DNA from: a virus
DNA length: 43,309 nt
Virus record (IMG/VR): IMGVR_UViG_3300042516_003060
Span: 1-43,309 of that record
Reading direction: 5' to 3' (one strand)
This document shows positions 1 through 9,855 of this stretch, in pieces. The position numbers were made by a program, and so were the translations under genes. Each line of letters opens with the position of its first letter. Within the stretch, counting starts at the first letter, position 1. Below the pieces are notes generated by a model that saw only the letters and a program-made list of their open reading frames with translations, was not told the DNA's origin and searched no databases.

Positions 1-127
1 GTCAGGCGGAAGTTGTGGGGCAGACCCGGGCGGCGGCCGGGGCCTCGTTTGTGCAGGACAGCCAGGCCGTGAGCCAGGCGTATCAGGAGGCCTCGATGCA
101 GGAGGCGGTGGCGATGCAGCAATACCG
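1..127. repeat. Left copy of 127-bp exact terminal overlap
   Basis: These 127 bases are identical to 42955-43081, at an offset of 42954. The frame of the gene running off the right end continues exactly into this copy, so the window represents a circular or circularly permuted molecule. The first mismatch is at position 128. Confidence 0.95.
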
Positions 128-566
128 GTGGCGGGCGCTGCAGGCCCGGGCCTCGGTGCAGGCGATGAACCAGGAGGGGCGCTCGATCGACCGGATCGTG
201 AACGACTACGCCCGCCAGGAGGGCGACTACATGACGCTGATGGACATAAATCAGCGGCTGCGCACCAGGCAATACAACCGCGAGCAGGCGGCCCAGGTGG
301 CGCAGTACCTGAGCCGGTGGAACAGCCAGCAGTTCTACGAGGAGCAGCCGTACATCGACCCGATCCCGCCGTTTGCGCCGCTGCCAACGCTGCTGACCCC
401 GCCGCCGCCGTCGATGACAGGCAGCGGGCCGAGCGCTGGCGCAGCGTTCCTGAATGTGGGCACCTCGATCCTGGGCGGGATCAACACAGCGGTGTCGATG
501 TCCAGCCAGCTCGGCACTCTCCGAACCCCCTCGGCCTCGACGGGGCCGGGCACCCCCGGCAGGTAA
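3..566 (+). CDS. Internal virion protein, gp14-like (C-terminal part)
   Basis: This is the 3' part of the gene that begins at 42684 on the far side of the circle. Joined across the overlap (42684-43081 then 128-566) it gives a 278-residue protein. It is rich in Ala, Gln and Tyr, with a long helical body (QAVSQAYQEASMQEAVAMQQ) and a Pro-rich stretch (PIPPFAPLPTLLTPPPPS) before a Gly/Ser-rich C-terminus. Its place after the tail tube and gp13-like genes and before two very large virion genes matches T7 gene 14, whose product is an internal core protein ejected into the cell. Assignment rests on gene order and composition, since I cannot align it. The GTG at 15 is inside the gene and is not its start. 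Confidence 0.8.
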   Translation, partial: QAEVVGQTRAAAGASFVQDSQAVSQAYQEASMQEAVAMQQYRWRALQARASVQAMNQEGRSIDRIVNDYARQEGDYMTLMDINQRLRTRQYNREQAAQVAQYLSRWNSQQFYEEQPYIDPIPPFAPLPTLLTPPPPSMTGSGPSAGAAFLNVGTSILGGINTAVSMSSQLGTLRTPSASTGPGTPGR

Positions 567-569
567 GCC

Positions 570-3503
570 ATGGCAGAACGCACCCTCCCCCAAGGCCAGA
601 TCACGCCCGTTGCGCGGCCCATCGGCGCGTTTGTGCAGCCTGGCGTGGCACAGCCGGCGGCCCCGGCCCGGCCGGCGCAGCTGGATGCACCGATCGGGAT
701 CAGCACGATTGCGATCAGCGGCACCAGCAACGTCACTGGCTTCAACCAGTTCGAGCAGCTGGCGCAGGCCCTGGCCCCCTTCAACCGTGCGCTGACCGAG
801 ACGGTGGGGCAGGGCTACCTGAACTACCGGAAGGGGCAGATCGAGGAGGGCTACTTCGATGAGCTCAAGAACCAGCAGGCCAAGGCCGTGCTGTCCCTGC
901 AGGTGCAGGCCGAGACCGGCGCGGCCGATGCCGCCAGCCAGATCGGCGAGCTGGAGAAGAAGGATCCGGTGGCAGCGCAGCTGCTGGCGGAAACGAACCC
1001 GTGGAAGCTGATCGGCCGCCGGCGCGCTGCAGCGCAGCTGGCCGGGTCGCAGATCAGTGGGGTGCTGGAGGACGACCTGAGCACGAATGCAGGCCTGCTG
1101 GCCAGCCTGCCGCCCGACAGCCCGGAGGTGGAGAAGCGGCGGGTGCAGCTCACCGCCCAGGTGCTCGACAAGTTCGGGCTCACCGGCGACGAGCCGGAGG
1201 TGCAGTTCTATGTGACCCCGAAGCTGAACCAGGCGTGGGACAGCTACCGGGACCAACAGCGGAAGTTCTACGACGCGGCGGTGGAGGAATCCACCCGCAA
1301 CACCACGGTGGCGGCCACGGTGGCGACGCTGGAGCAGATGCTCACCCAGGGGGTGACAATCAACGGGCAGACCTTCCAGCGGGGCACGCCGGAGTGGCAG
1401 CAGTACGGGGCGGCGGCGATCACCTACGGACTGGACCAGCAGCTGCGGCTGCTCAGCCCTGACGCCAGGAGGAAGACGATCCAGTTCCTGCGCGAGCAGG
1501 TGATCGGCACCTTTGGCAGCGACCCGGTGGCGGCGGCCCTGCTGCAGCAGGTGCGTGGCGGCGACCCGTCGATGCCCTACGAGAAGCGGCCGACGTGGGG
1601 GGCGATGGCCCCGCTGGAAACACTGGAGCTGCAGGTGCGGGGCCAGGAAGCGGTACAGAAGACGTTTGACCTGGGGCAGCAGACGATCGAGCGGAAGCTC
1701 GATGAGCTGTGGTATGCGGGCCCTGGGCAGTTCGACCCTGCCGACCCGGGCTATCCGGCCGCCCTGCTGGAGTTCAGGAACAAGGCTCTGGGGATGGGCT
1801 ACCTCAAGCCAGAGGAGTACATCGCAGGTCGTGCGAAGGACCAGAGCGAGTTCACCCAAGTTGTAAGGCCGCCTGATCCGTTCGCGGTGGAGGACTACAT
1901 CGCCGCGATCGAGCAGGTTGGCCCCAGCACCTGGACCGACGACCCGCAGGCGTATCAGAACGCCCTGCGCAACGCCAAGGAGATCGCCAATCTCAACCCC
2001 ACGCCGGAGGGTCGGCGGGAGGACTACCAGCGGATGGTGGCCGCCATCAACAAGGCCCGCGAGGGCGCGTCCGACTTCGATCCAGGCGTCAAGGATCGGG
2101 TCACGTCTGCCGTGCTGCAGGACCTCGACAGCCAGGCGGTGCGGGAGATCAAGAACGGCCAGAAGGTGAACGGCCGCAGCGGCGATGCCCTGGCGCAAAT
2201 CGTGGCCCAGCAGCTGGCCGGCGGGTCAACGGCAACGCAGGCAGTTTCAGCGGCCTACCAGAACACCAAGCTCACGGCGGCGGCCAACCGGCTGACAGCG
2301 CTCTACGAACGTGAGCTGTCGAAGGCGATCCGCAACTGGAAGGCCGAGCGGCCAGGCCAGGTGATGAGCCCGGCGGCCCGCAGCGTGGTGATGTCTGAGG
2401 CCGAGGCGGCGGTGCGCAAGACGCCGCAGTGGGCCCAGGTGATGAAGGAGCTCACCGGCCGCAACCCCGGCGAGGTGGGCCCGGCCACGGTGGGCCCGGC
2501 CACGGTGGGCACCGACCCGAAGAATGCGCGGGGCGTGGCCAGGGCCGGGGCCAAGTCGCTGCCGGATTCGACCGTGCGCAACTACCAGCAGCGGCCGGTG
2601 ATGGATGGCAAGTGGGTTCTGAGTGACCTCCAGAACCTGCAGAAGAACAAGCCGGTGAGCCCTGAGCTCTACAACCTGGCGAACAGGGCCGGCACGAGCA
2701 CCTTCCGCTACCTGCTCGAGCAGCTGAAGTTCTACCCGAAGCTCGATCCCAGCGGTGATGCGAAGCGCTGGCTGGAGGAGAAGGTGAAGCAGCAGCGTGC
2801 CGCGCGCACGGTGTCGAGCAGCCAGCTGCCCAGCATCCAGGGCGCGCGGATGAGCGCTGCGCCCTCTGGCTACAACCCATTGGCCCCGGGTGGCTGGTGG
2901 ATGCGCATGTTCACGCCGCCGGCCGCTGCCGCGACCCTGCCGGCCTCCTACCTGCGGCCACCCAGCCGGCAGGCCCCAATCCCTTCTGGAGGAAGTGGCA
3001 TGAATGGTCTCCTGGCCATGATCCGCAGCGGCGAAGGCGGATGGAACTCAGCGAACCGTGGCGTGGCTGGCGACACGCCGGGCGGCATCGGCAACCTCAC
3101 GTCGCGCACCATCGGCTCGCTTGAGCAGATGCAATCGAAGGGGCAGGTGTTCGCGGTAGGGGCCTACCAGTTCACGCCTGGGGTGCTGGCCCGGGCCCGC
3201 CGCGAATCTGGCCTGTCGCCAAACGCACCCTTCACGCCGGAGAACCAGAACCGGCTGGCGATGGCGCTGATCACCGGCAGCAAGCGGCCGGCGCTGGCGG
3301 CCTACATCACGGGCCGCAGCAACAACCTCAACGAGGCGCACTGGGACATCGCCAGGGAGTGGGCGGCCCTGCAGGCGCCGAACGGTCGCGGCGTCTACGA
3401 CGGCGACAAGGGAGGCAACAGGGCAAGCATCTCGGCCTCAAAGGTGCGAGCAATGCTCGAGCAGGCCCGACGCGAATACCTGTCCCGGCAGCAAAGGAGC
3501 TGA
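570..3503 (+). CDS. Internal virion protein (gp15-like) with C-terminal lysozyme-like domain
   Basis: The product has 977 residues and starts with ATG 3 nt after the gp14-like gene, with AGGTAAG just upstream. Residues 1-800 are a Gln/Ala-rich, largely helical body as expected for an ejection or core protein in the gp15 position. Residues 811-970 differ: they begin MNGLLAMIRSGEGGW and contain SKGQVFAVGAYQF and ENQNRLAMALI, the layout of a small lysozyme or transglycosylase domain, with E822 in SGEGG as the likely acid. In T7 the cell-wall-cutting activity lies at the N-terminus of gp16; here it is at the C-terminus of the preceding protein. It probably opens the peptidoglycan during DNA entry. 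The fold assignment is from motif resemblance only. Confidence 0.8.
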   Translation: MAERTLPQGQITPVARPIGAFVQPGVAQPAAPARPAQLDAPIGISTIAISGTSNVTGFNQFEQLAQALAPFNRALTETVGQGYLNYRKGQIEEGYFDELKNQQAKAVLSLQVQAETGAADAASQIGELEKKDPVAAQLLAETNPWKLIGRRRAAAQLAGSQISGVLEDDLSTNAGLLASLPPDSPEVEKRRVQLTAQVLDKFGLTGDEPEVQFYVTPKLNQAWDSYRDQQRKFYDAAVEESTRNTTVAATVATLEQMLTQGVTINGQTFQRGTPEWQQYGAAAITYGLDQQLRLLSPDARRKTIQFLREQVIGTFGSDPVAAALLQQVRGGDPSMPYEKRPTWGAMAPLETLELQVRGQEAVQKTFDLGQQTIERKLDELWYAGPGQFDPADPGYPAALLEFRNKALGMGYLKPEEYIAGRAKDQSEFTQVVRPPDPFAVEDYIAAIEQVGPSTWTDDPQAYQNALRNAKEIANLNPTPEGRREDYQRMVAAINKAREGASDFDPGVKDRVTSAVLQDLDSQAVREIKNGQKVNGRSGDALAQIVAQQLAGGSTATQAVSAAYQNTKLTAAANRLTALYERELSKAIRNWKAERPGQVMSPAARSVVMSEAEAAVRKTPQWAQVMKELTGRNPGEVGPATVGPATVGTDPKNARGVARAGAKSLPDSTVRNYQQRPVMDGKWVLSDLQNLQKNKPVSPELYNLANRAGTSTFRYLLEQLKFYPKLDPSGDAKRWLEEKVKQQRAARTVSSSQLPSIQGARMSAAPSGYNPLAPGGWWMRMFTPPAAAATLPASYLRPPSRQAPIPSGGSGMNGLLAMIRSGEGGWNSANRGVAGDTPGGIGNLTSRTIGSLEQMQSKGQVFAVGAYQFTPGVLARARRESGLSPNAPFTPENQNRLAMALITGSKRPALAAYITGRSNNLNEAHWDIAREWAALQAPNGRGVYDGDKGGNRASISASKVRAMLEQARREYLSRQQRS

Positions 3504-3506
3504 CCC

Positions 3507-6500
3507 ATGCCCGCTTTCAACCTGGCTCCCATCGAGGACGACTCGGCATTTGAGCCGGTGATTCCCACTGCGCCGGCCCAGGGCGGCGGCGGTGGTGGTG
3601 GCAGCAAGCCGCAGCAGCGCAAGCCCGTCACCAGGGCTGAGGCAAACCAGCGCATCGAAAAGGCGGCCGGCCCACTCAAGCCCTTGGCGCAGTTCGTGAA
3701 TGCCCTGGCCTCCCCCGACGCCAAGGCTGGGCTGGTGACGGGGCCGATCAATGCGATCAGCAAGCTCGGCAACGCCATCGGTGACGCCATCCAGCGCAAG
3801 CCGATCGACACCCGCGATGCCTGGCGGATCCCTGATGCCGCAGCGCGGGCGGTCAACCCCTTTCGCATCGGGCCCACCTATGGGGAGGTGACGCCGGCCG
3901 ACGAGGCGGGGATGCAGCTCGGCGGGGCGATCGGCGGCGAGATTGTTGGCGCAGTCACCGGCACCACCCTGCTGCGGCGGCTGGGGCAAGTGGCCCAGAT
4001 CAAGCGAGCCGGTGACGCCCTGAAGGCCACCAGGGCGGTGCGCGGCCTGGCCGTGGCCCAGCGGGCCAACCCGGCCCTGCGCACTGGCGTGAGCGTCACG
4101 CAGAAGGTGGGCGAGGCCCTGGTGGGCACCACCGCTGCGGTGCCGTTCATCGACATGGACCAGAACCTCGCCAACCTCGGCGATGCGTTCGGGCTGCGGC
4201 TGCCCGGCCGTGCCGATGAGACCGACAACTACCTGACCCGAGTTGGCAAAGGCCTGCTGGTGGAGGGCATCGCCCCCACGCTCAGCGTGATCGGTGCCGC
4301 CAGCTTTGTGCCGGCACTGCGCCGGGCCATGTTCGGCGGGCCCACCCTGCTCGACGACCTGGCCGACGCCGAGCTGGCCCCCTACATGTACCGGGGCACG
4401 GACGCCCCCCAGCTGCCGCCCGGCGCCGAAACGCCCCAGCTGCCGAGCACGCAGATGCAGGCCGCCGCCAATGGCGGGCCGATCACCCCAGCACGGATCG
4501 AAGTGGATGCGCCAGGGCGGCCCCTGCCTGGCACCCCTCCAGATGCCCCGGCCCTGCCCACCTATGAGCCGGGCGGTGCGCTGGTGCCCACCACCCCCAA
4601 CGGCAGCGCGATCGAGCGCTACCTCGACGAGAGCACGCAGATCCGCCAGGTCGAACAGCAGCGCGAGCGGTTGGCATCGGCCGGGCTGGTTGAGCAGGGC
4701 GAGGCGGGCCAGCTGCAGCTCAACGTGGGCGCGGCGGTGGATCCAGAGATCAAGCTGCAGATCCGGCAGCTGCAGACCCAGCGGGGCCTGCTGCTGCGCC
4801 AGGCCCCCGAGCGGCCCGAGGCGATCGAGGAGATCGCCAAACAGCTCGACGAGATCGACCAGCAGATCGCCGACCTGAACCTGGCCGGCAGCACCGAGGA
4901 GTTTCTGGCGCCGCGCGGCAGCCGCCAGGGTGAGCTGGATCTCGACACCAGGCCCGAGATCGACACCTATCTGGCGCAGCTGGATGAGCTGGATGATTCC
5001 CAACTGCGGGACATCCACTCCCGCGTGTACCGGCAGGAGGGCGAGGCGCGCAACGCCGAGGAGCTCACGGCCACCCAGCAGCGGGTGGATGAGCTGACGC
5101 AGCGGGTGGCCGACATCGAGGCGCGGCAGGCCTCTGGTGAGCTCACCCCCCGCGGCGCGAAGGGGCAGCTCACACGGGCGCAGCGCGAGCTGCAGATGGC
5201 GCAGCAGCAGCTGATGGCAGTGCAGCAGCGGCTGCGGGTGCCCGAGACCCTGGTGGGCGACCAGCTGGAGCTGACCATTCAGCAGCAGCTGGGCCTCGAC
5301 CTGGTGGACCCGATCGAGCTGCCCCCGATCCCGCAGTCCATGCAGCGGGGGACGGAGTTCGGCTACCAGACCCCCGATGACTACCGGGGGGCCCTGCAGG
5401 CCTGGCCGCGTGATCTGCTGCGCCGGCTGGCGATGCCCGACTCATCGCCGGAGGTGGCGGCCCTGGTGAAGGCGCGCACCGGCCGCCGGGTGTGGCAGGC
5501 CAAGAAGGGTGACATCATCGACGCCCTGGTGGAGCTGAGCGAGCGGCGGGGCCGCTACCTGCCGCCGGAGCCCGAGCAGCTCACGGCGCCGTTGACCACC
5601 AACCTGGCCGGTGCTGATGGCGCCCCGCTGCTGGATGTGCCGGCTGATCTCTCCACCACGTCGCCGATGGGGCGGATTGTGGATGCAGACGGCAACGAGG
5701 TGACGGTGCCGGTGGCTGAGTTCCAGCCGCGGGGCATGGATGCCGAGACGCGCGAGCGGCTGAAGATGGAGATCCTGCGCCGTGCGATCGACAACGGCGA
5801 GGTGCAGGCCCCGATCACACCGATTCCAAACCGGCCGGCCGAGCCCGAGTTCTTCCAGCAGCAGAACTTCGTCGATGACTTACTGAGCGACGAGACGGGC
5901 CAGATGGCGATGCTGTTCAACAGCGATGCGCTGCCCCCTTACAAGGCGGGCGGGAAGAACGCCGATGCGCTGATCGACGAGATGCGGCTGCGCTTCGAGT
6001 ACAACCTGCTCGATGCCAAATCCATGCAGGCGCAGAAGGATGCGCTGATGGCCGCCTACGGGTGGGACCGGCTGAGCTGGGAGGAGAAGAAGCGGCTGGG
6101 GCTGATGGGTCGCGGCATCTTCCGCATGAGCCGCGATGAGCTGACCAGCCCGGTGGATGTGGTGCGGCCGGCCACGCCTGGGTTCAACCCTGAGCTGCCT
6201 GTCAGTGGCGAGCGTGCGCCGCAGCCGTATCGCGGTGATGGTGTCGAGACCCCGCAGTTCACGCCTGAGCTGCAGCCCAAGCCCCAGCGGAAGCCGGCGG
6301 TCTACGACACCAAGAGCGTCTACGTGAGCATCAACGGCGAGGCGATGGTGGTGCCCAAGGAGGCGGTGCCGGCCCAGCCGAAGCCCGCCGCGAAGGGCAA
6401 AGGCAAGGCCAAGCCCACCACGGCTGAGGCCAAGGCCGCGAAGGCTGCGCTCAACGACGTGGCCAAGACGCGGGCCGAGCTCGCCAAGCAGCTTGAGGAG

Positions 6501-6533
6501 CTGCGCAAACAATCCCAAGGAGGCTCCTGCTGA
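3507..6533 (+). CDS. Large internal virion/ejection protein
   Basis: The 1008-residue product starts with ATG 3 nt after the previous stop and overlaps the next ATG by one base. A Gly-rich linker (about residues 25-36) is followed by Ala/Gly-rich helices around residues 120-170 and 260-280 that could contact membrane. Next come a Pro-rich segment and a long charged coiled-coil-like region (about 370-590) full of Glu, Gln, Arg and Leu. The C-terminus is Lys/Ala-rich and ends in a coiled coil (KAALNDVAKTRAELAKQLEE). I do not recognise a catalytic motif. Its place among the ejection proteins supports a structural or DNA-ejection role. The gp15/gp16 boundary does not map cleanly to T7. Confidence 0.75.
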   Translation: MPAFNLAPIEDDSAFEPVIPTAPAQGGGGGGGSKPQQRKPVTRAEANQRIEKAAGPLKPLAQFVNALASPDAKAGLVTGPINAISKLGNAIGDAIQRKPIDTRDAWRIPDAAARAVNPFRIGPTYGEVTPADEAGMQLGGAIGGEIVGAVTGTTLLRRLGQVAQIKRAGDALKATRAVRGLAVAQRANPALRTGVSVTQKVGEALVGTTAAVPFIDMDQNLANLGDAFGLRLPGRADETDNYLTRVGKGLLVEGIAPTLSVIGAASFVPALRRAMFGGPTLLDDLADAELAPYMYRGTDAPQLPPGAETPQLPSTQMQAAANGGPITPARIEVDAPGRPLPGTPPDAPALPTYEPGGALVPTTPNGSAIERYLDESTQIRQVEQQRERLASAGLVEQGEAGQLQLNVGAAVDPEIKLQIRQLQTQRGLLLRQAPERPEAIEEIAKQLDEIDQQIADLNLAGSTEEFLAPRGSRQGELDLDTRPEIDTYLAQLDELDDSQLRDIHSRVYRQEGEARNAEELTATQQRVDELTQRVADIEARQASGELTPRGAKGQLTRAQRELQMAQQQLMAVQQRLRVPETLVGDQLELTIQQQLGLDLVDPIELPPIPQSMQRGTEFGYQTPDDYRGALQAWPRDLLRRLAMPDSSPEVAALVKARTGRRVWQAKKGDIIDALVELSERRGRYLPPEPEQLTAPLTTNLAGADGAPLLDVPADLSTTSPMGRIVDADGNEVTVPVAEFQPRGMDAETRERLKMEILRRAIDNGEVQAPITPIPNRPAEPEFFQQQNFVDDLLSDETGQMAMLFNSDALPPYKAGGKNADALIDEMRLRFEYNLLDAKSMQAQKDALMAAYGWDRLSWEEKKRLGLMGRGIFRMSRDELTSPVDVVRPATPGFNPELPVSGERAPQPYRGDGVETPQFTPELQPKPQRKPAVYDTKSVYVSINGEAMVVPKEAVPAQPKPAAKGKGKAKPTTAEAKAAKAALNDVAKTRAELAKQLEELRKQSQGGSC

Positions 6534-9500
6534 TGGCTGACTGCAACAACCTCGCCCAACAGATCGCGGAGATCGAGGCGAAGCTCCAGCAACTGGACGA
6601 GATCGAGGCCACGGCCAGGGCGATCCTCGAGGTTGAGGACCTGCCGGCAGCGGGCAAGAGCGTGGCCCGGCTGCGCACCTACACCGGCGAGGAGGTGGGC
6701 GTCTCCAACGAGGCGTGGATCAAGCAAGGCGAATCCGACCTGATTGCCAAGGGCGTCAAAACGGTGCGCGACCTTGTGGACATGGGCTTTCGCAGCAACC
6801 AGGGCCCCCGTGGCAGCAGTGGCCGAATGGTGAACTACCGCCAATTCGGCATCGACTACAGCAAGCTGGCGCCCACCGACGAAAACTTCGCGGCCCTGCT
6901 GGAGGTGATGGGCCTCAAGCGTGCCAACACCCCCAAGGGCGTTGAGCTGAAACGGGCGTTCAGCGAATCGGCCGCGATGCAGGCGTTGATGCGGAGGGCC
7001 CGCGAGACCGGAGGAGATGTCCGCGAAATCGCCACCAGCCTGGCGCGCCGATTCAAGGGAATCGACTCCTTGCCAAGCGCCGTTGTCGAGGCTGCCAAGG
7101 CTCGGTGGGATTCCGTCAGCCAGTACGCCGACAAGCTGGAGGAGGTGGCCAACGCCATGGAGGTGGGGGCTCTGACCGATGAGCTTCGGATAGAGCTTGG
7201 AAACTCGGCTCAGTCGGCCCACTTCTTCGAGAATCTGGACGCGGCAGTGCGGCGCCGGATTGGCCAATCCCTTCGGGGCCTGCAGTTCAACCTCAATGGC
7301 GGCGACTTTGAGCTGATCACACCCGATGCCGACTGGGGCCGGCTGACCATGGCCGACATCAAGGGCGAGACCCTGTTGGGTCAAACCCTGGAACACGTCG
7401 AGCGTGGCGACTTCTTGAAGCTTCGGCAGCTGGCGGCCGTCGTTCGCACGAACCAGCTCACCCGCACGAACATGAATCAGGGGCGGCTGATGTCGCAGAT
7501 CGCCCTGCTCAACAACTTCCGGCGCAACAACATGCTGCTGTCGCCAGGCACATGGCTGGCGCGCAACCCGGTCAGCGGCGCCCTGGTGGCCTTTCACCAC
7601 GGCGTCGAGGACGTCTTCGAGGGCGGTCTGCGGGTCGGAATGATGGACGGCCTCAAGGCAGCAGCCTTCGCCAATCGAGCTGCTCTTGATGCGACCCAGA
7701 TGGCCTGGAAGAACGCCATCACTTACCTGGGCACGGGCAAGGCGCGGATGGGGCTTGAGAACGCCATGGAGGTGGCCCCCGACCTGATCGAGAACGAGAA
7801 GCAGCAGATCATCGACGCCCTTACCACGGGCTTTGCACTGCTGCGGGATCCCTCCTACTGGCGCAACACGGTCGGCGCGGGACCAGCTGTGACGCTGATG
7901 AACGTGCTGAACGCGGCCACCAGCCTGACGCTGGGCAAGCTGGGCGAACGTTTCGGCTGGAACGGCGGCTACCTCCCTGCCTTCCGACTGCTGGGGGCTG
8001 GTGATGAGGCGATCCGCAGCATGGCCTACGCCTGGAAGGTGAACCACGAGGCCTACCTGCGGGCCGTGCAGGAGGGCGCCGAGACCGTGGACGAAACCGG
8101 CCGGCGCATGGGCTCCGACTGGGTGGCCAGCCGGGCCGAGCAGATGGCAGAGGAGTCGCTGTTCAGCGGCTACATGAGCCAGGAGGACCTGGTGAAGTTC
8201 CGCCGCGAGCGGGGCATCCCCATGGGCGATGAACTCCCCGACGACGTGCTGCGACTGCAGGCCTTCAACGACCTCAAGGGCGTGCCCCGGGCTGACACCG
8301 AGCTGGGCGCCATGGGCCTGCAGCGGGCGGCCGATGTGACCTTCACCAACACGATCAAGGATCCGATCATCCAGGGCCTGGGGCTGACCCGTCAGAACGC
8401 CCTGGTGGCATGGCAGCTGCCGTTCTTCAAGACGCCGCTCAACTCCCTGCTGTGGAGCATTGACCGCACGGTGGTGCCCTCCGTGGTGAAGGCCCTCGGC
8501 GCCCAAATGGACAACGCGGCGCCGGAGGTGCTGGCCCAGGCCCGGGCCCAGGCAATCATGTCGCTGATGTTCTTCACGGCCGGCAGTGCCCTGATCGCCA
8601 ACGGCGGATTTGTAGGCGGCGGCCCCTCCGACCCAGAGGAGTACGCCCGCTGGCGCCGGCTCAACACCCCCTACAGCTTCCAGCTGAACGGCAAAGTGAT
8701 CCCGGCGGCACGATTCCGCTCAGGAGGGATCGACCCCATCGACATCTGGGGCCTCTACGCCGACATCCAGCAGCTGGTGCTCGAGGAGGGCATCAGCGAG
8801 GGCGACGGCACCAAGGCGCTGCAGGGGCTGACCATGGCCCTGGCGCGGATGTTCAACAACAAGGCCAGCCTGCTCAACACCACCACGGTGCTGAATGCCA
8901 TGACTCAGCCCGACCGGGCGGACATGGCCGACATCCTGGCCACGCAGATGGGCGGGATCATGCCGCTGTCCGGTCTGCTGTCGATGGTGGCCCGCGCTGG
9001 CCGCGGCGCACTGGAGGCGACTGATCGCCGTCGCTTCCTCACCAAGGACGAAAAGAAGGCGATGGAGATGGACCCGATCTATGTCGAGCACATCGCCCCA
9101 GTGGTCGAGTTCCTGCAGAAGGTGGGCGAGAAGTGGGCCCGGCCGATCCCTGGCCTGAACCAGGTGCTCAAGGCGCCGACACGCTTCGACTGGCTGGGCA
9201 GCGAGATCAAGCGACCGTTTGGCATCCCCAGCGAGGCGGTGATCCCCTTCATGCCGGTGCTGCAGCCGCAGGACGACCTCTACCAGTGGCTGAACGATGC
9301 AGGGGTGACGAGCAAGCCACGGCCTGATGGGACGGTGGCGCTGCCCAGCCCCGGCGGCGAGGGCGACGTGGGCCTCACCATGACGAACGAGGAGGAGGCC
9401 TTCTACCGGGTGCAGATGCGCACCATCAAGGCGGACATCCCGGCAGCCCAGATGCTGGGCAAGGAGCCCTACATCCCCATCGACGGGTTCATTCAGGGCA

Positions 9501-9814
9501 AGGACATGATGGGTGCGCTGCGGGCCCTGAAGAACAACGCCGGCTACCGGCAGCTGATCGCCAAGGACCCGATGGGACCGGACAAGCGGGCCAACAATGC
9601 CAAGTTCTCGGATCGGGCGCAGACCGAGCTCTACAAGCCGATCCAGGACATCATCAACTACTACGACAAAGCGGCCCTGATCCAGCTGCTGACGAACCCC
9701 GACCCGGTGGCCCAGGGCTTCGCCAAGCGCTACGGGGCGATGGTCAAGTACCGCTCGACGCAGCTGCAGCAGCGCATGGAGGCCCTGTCGGTGCTGGGGG
9801 TTGGCCGGCAGTAG
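6533..9814 (+). CDS. Very large internal virion/ejection protein (gp16-like)
   Basis: The 1093-residue product has its ATG overlapping the upstream stop (TGATG). A short N-terminal coiled coil (residues 5-30) is followed by a long helical body. Around residues 620-700 the pattern FFKTPLNSLLWSIDR, then SLMFFTAGSALIANGG and GGGPSDPEEYARWRRLNTPY, resembles the 'permitted for the cell membrane' region of large ejected proteins in podoviruses, with a hydrophobic stretch near residues 676-700. T7 gp16 has an N-terminal transglycosylase that is absent here; the lysozyme-like domain sits in the protein two genes upstream. It probably forms part of the trans-envelope ejection tube. The gene ends the ejection operon and is followed by a candidate promoter. 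Confidence 0.82.
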   Translation: MADCNNLAQQIAEIEAKLQQLDEIEATARAILEVEDLPAAGKSVARLRTYTGEEVGVSNEAWIKQGESDLIAKGVKTVRDLVDMGFRSNQGPRGSSGRMVNYRQFGIDYSKLAPTDENFAALLEVMGLKRANTPKGVELKRAFSESAAMQALMRRARETGGDVREIATSLARRFKGIDSLPSAVVEAAKARWDSVSQYADKLEEVANAMEVGALTDELRIELGNSAQSAHFFENLDAAVRRRIGQSLRGLQFNLNGGDFELITPDADWGRLTMADIKGETLLGQTLEHVERGDFLKLRQLAAVVRTNQLTRTNMNQGRLMSQIALLNNFRRNNMLLSPGTWLARNPVSGALVAFHHGVEDVFEGGLRVGMMDGLKAAAFANRAALDATQMAWKNAITYLGTGKARMGLENAMEVAPDLIENEKQQIIDALTTGFALLRDPSYWRNTVGAGPAVTLMNVLNAATSLTLGKLGERFGWNGGYLPAFRLLGAGDEAIRSMAYAWKVNHEAYLRAVQEGAETVDETGRRMGSDWVASRAEQMAEESLFSGYMSQEDLVKFRRERGIPMGDELPDDVLRLQAFNDLKGVPRADTELGAMGLQRAADVTFTNTIKDPIIQGLGLTRQNALVAWQLPFFKTPLNSLLWSIDRTVVPSVVKALGAQMDNAAPEVLAQARAQAIMSLMFFTAGSALIANGGFVGGGPSDPEEYARWRRLNTPYSFQLNGKVIPAARFRSGGIDPIDIWGLYADIQQLVLEEGISEGDGTKALQGLTMALARMFNNKASLLNTTTVLNAMTQPDRADMADILATQMGGIMPLSGLLSMVARAGRGALEATDRRRFLTKDEKKAMEMDPIYVEHIAPVVEFLQKVGEKWARPIPGLNQVLKAPTRFDWLGSEIKRPFGIPSEAVIPFMPVLQPQDDLYQWLNDAGVTSKPRPDGTVALPSPGGEGDVGLTMTNEEEAFYRVQMRTIKADIPAAQMLGKEPYIPIDGFIQGKDMMGALRALKNNAGYRQLIAKDPMGPDKRANNAKFSDRAQTELYKPIQDIINYYDKAALIQLLTNPDPVAQGFAKRYGAMVKYRSTQLQQRMEALSVLGVGRQ

Positions 9815-9833
9815 CGGGGCCTCTAGCATGAGA

Positions 9834-9849
9834 GCTGCACAGGTGGAGA
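9834..9849 (+). promoter_or_regulatory. Candidate phage promoter dyad upstream of tail fibre
   Basis: GCTGCA-CAGG-TGGAGA, preceded by TAGCATGAG; the same 9 bases precede the copy at 39063. GGTGGAGA can also serve as the Shine-Dalgarno for the GTG at 9856. It lies in the 41-nt gap between the ejection operon and the tail fibre gene. Confidence 0.65.
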
Positions 9850-9855
9850 TCTCTC

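Noticed and set aside
3438-5018. 526-codon minus-strand open frame
   Set aside because: It is antisense to the large ejection protein and has low-complexity composition typical of GC-rich shadows.
6320-8506. 728-codon open frame on the minus strand across two virion genes
   Set aside because: The plus-strand proteins here are continuous with normal domain order; high GC leaves long open antisense frames. Its translation is Gly/Val/His/Leu-rich without domain character.
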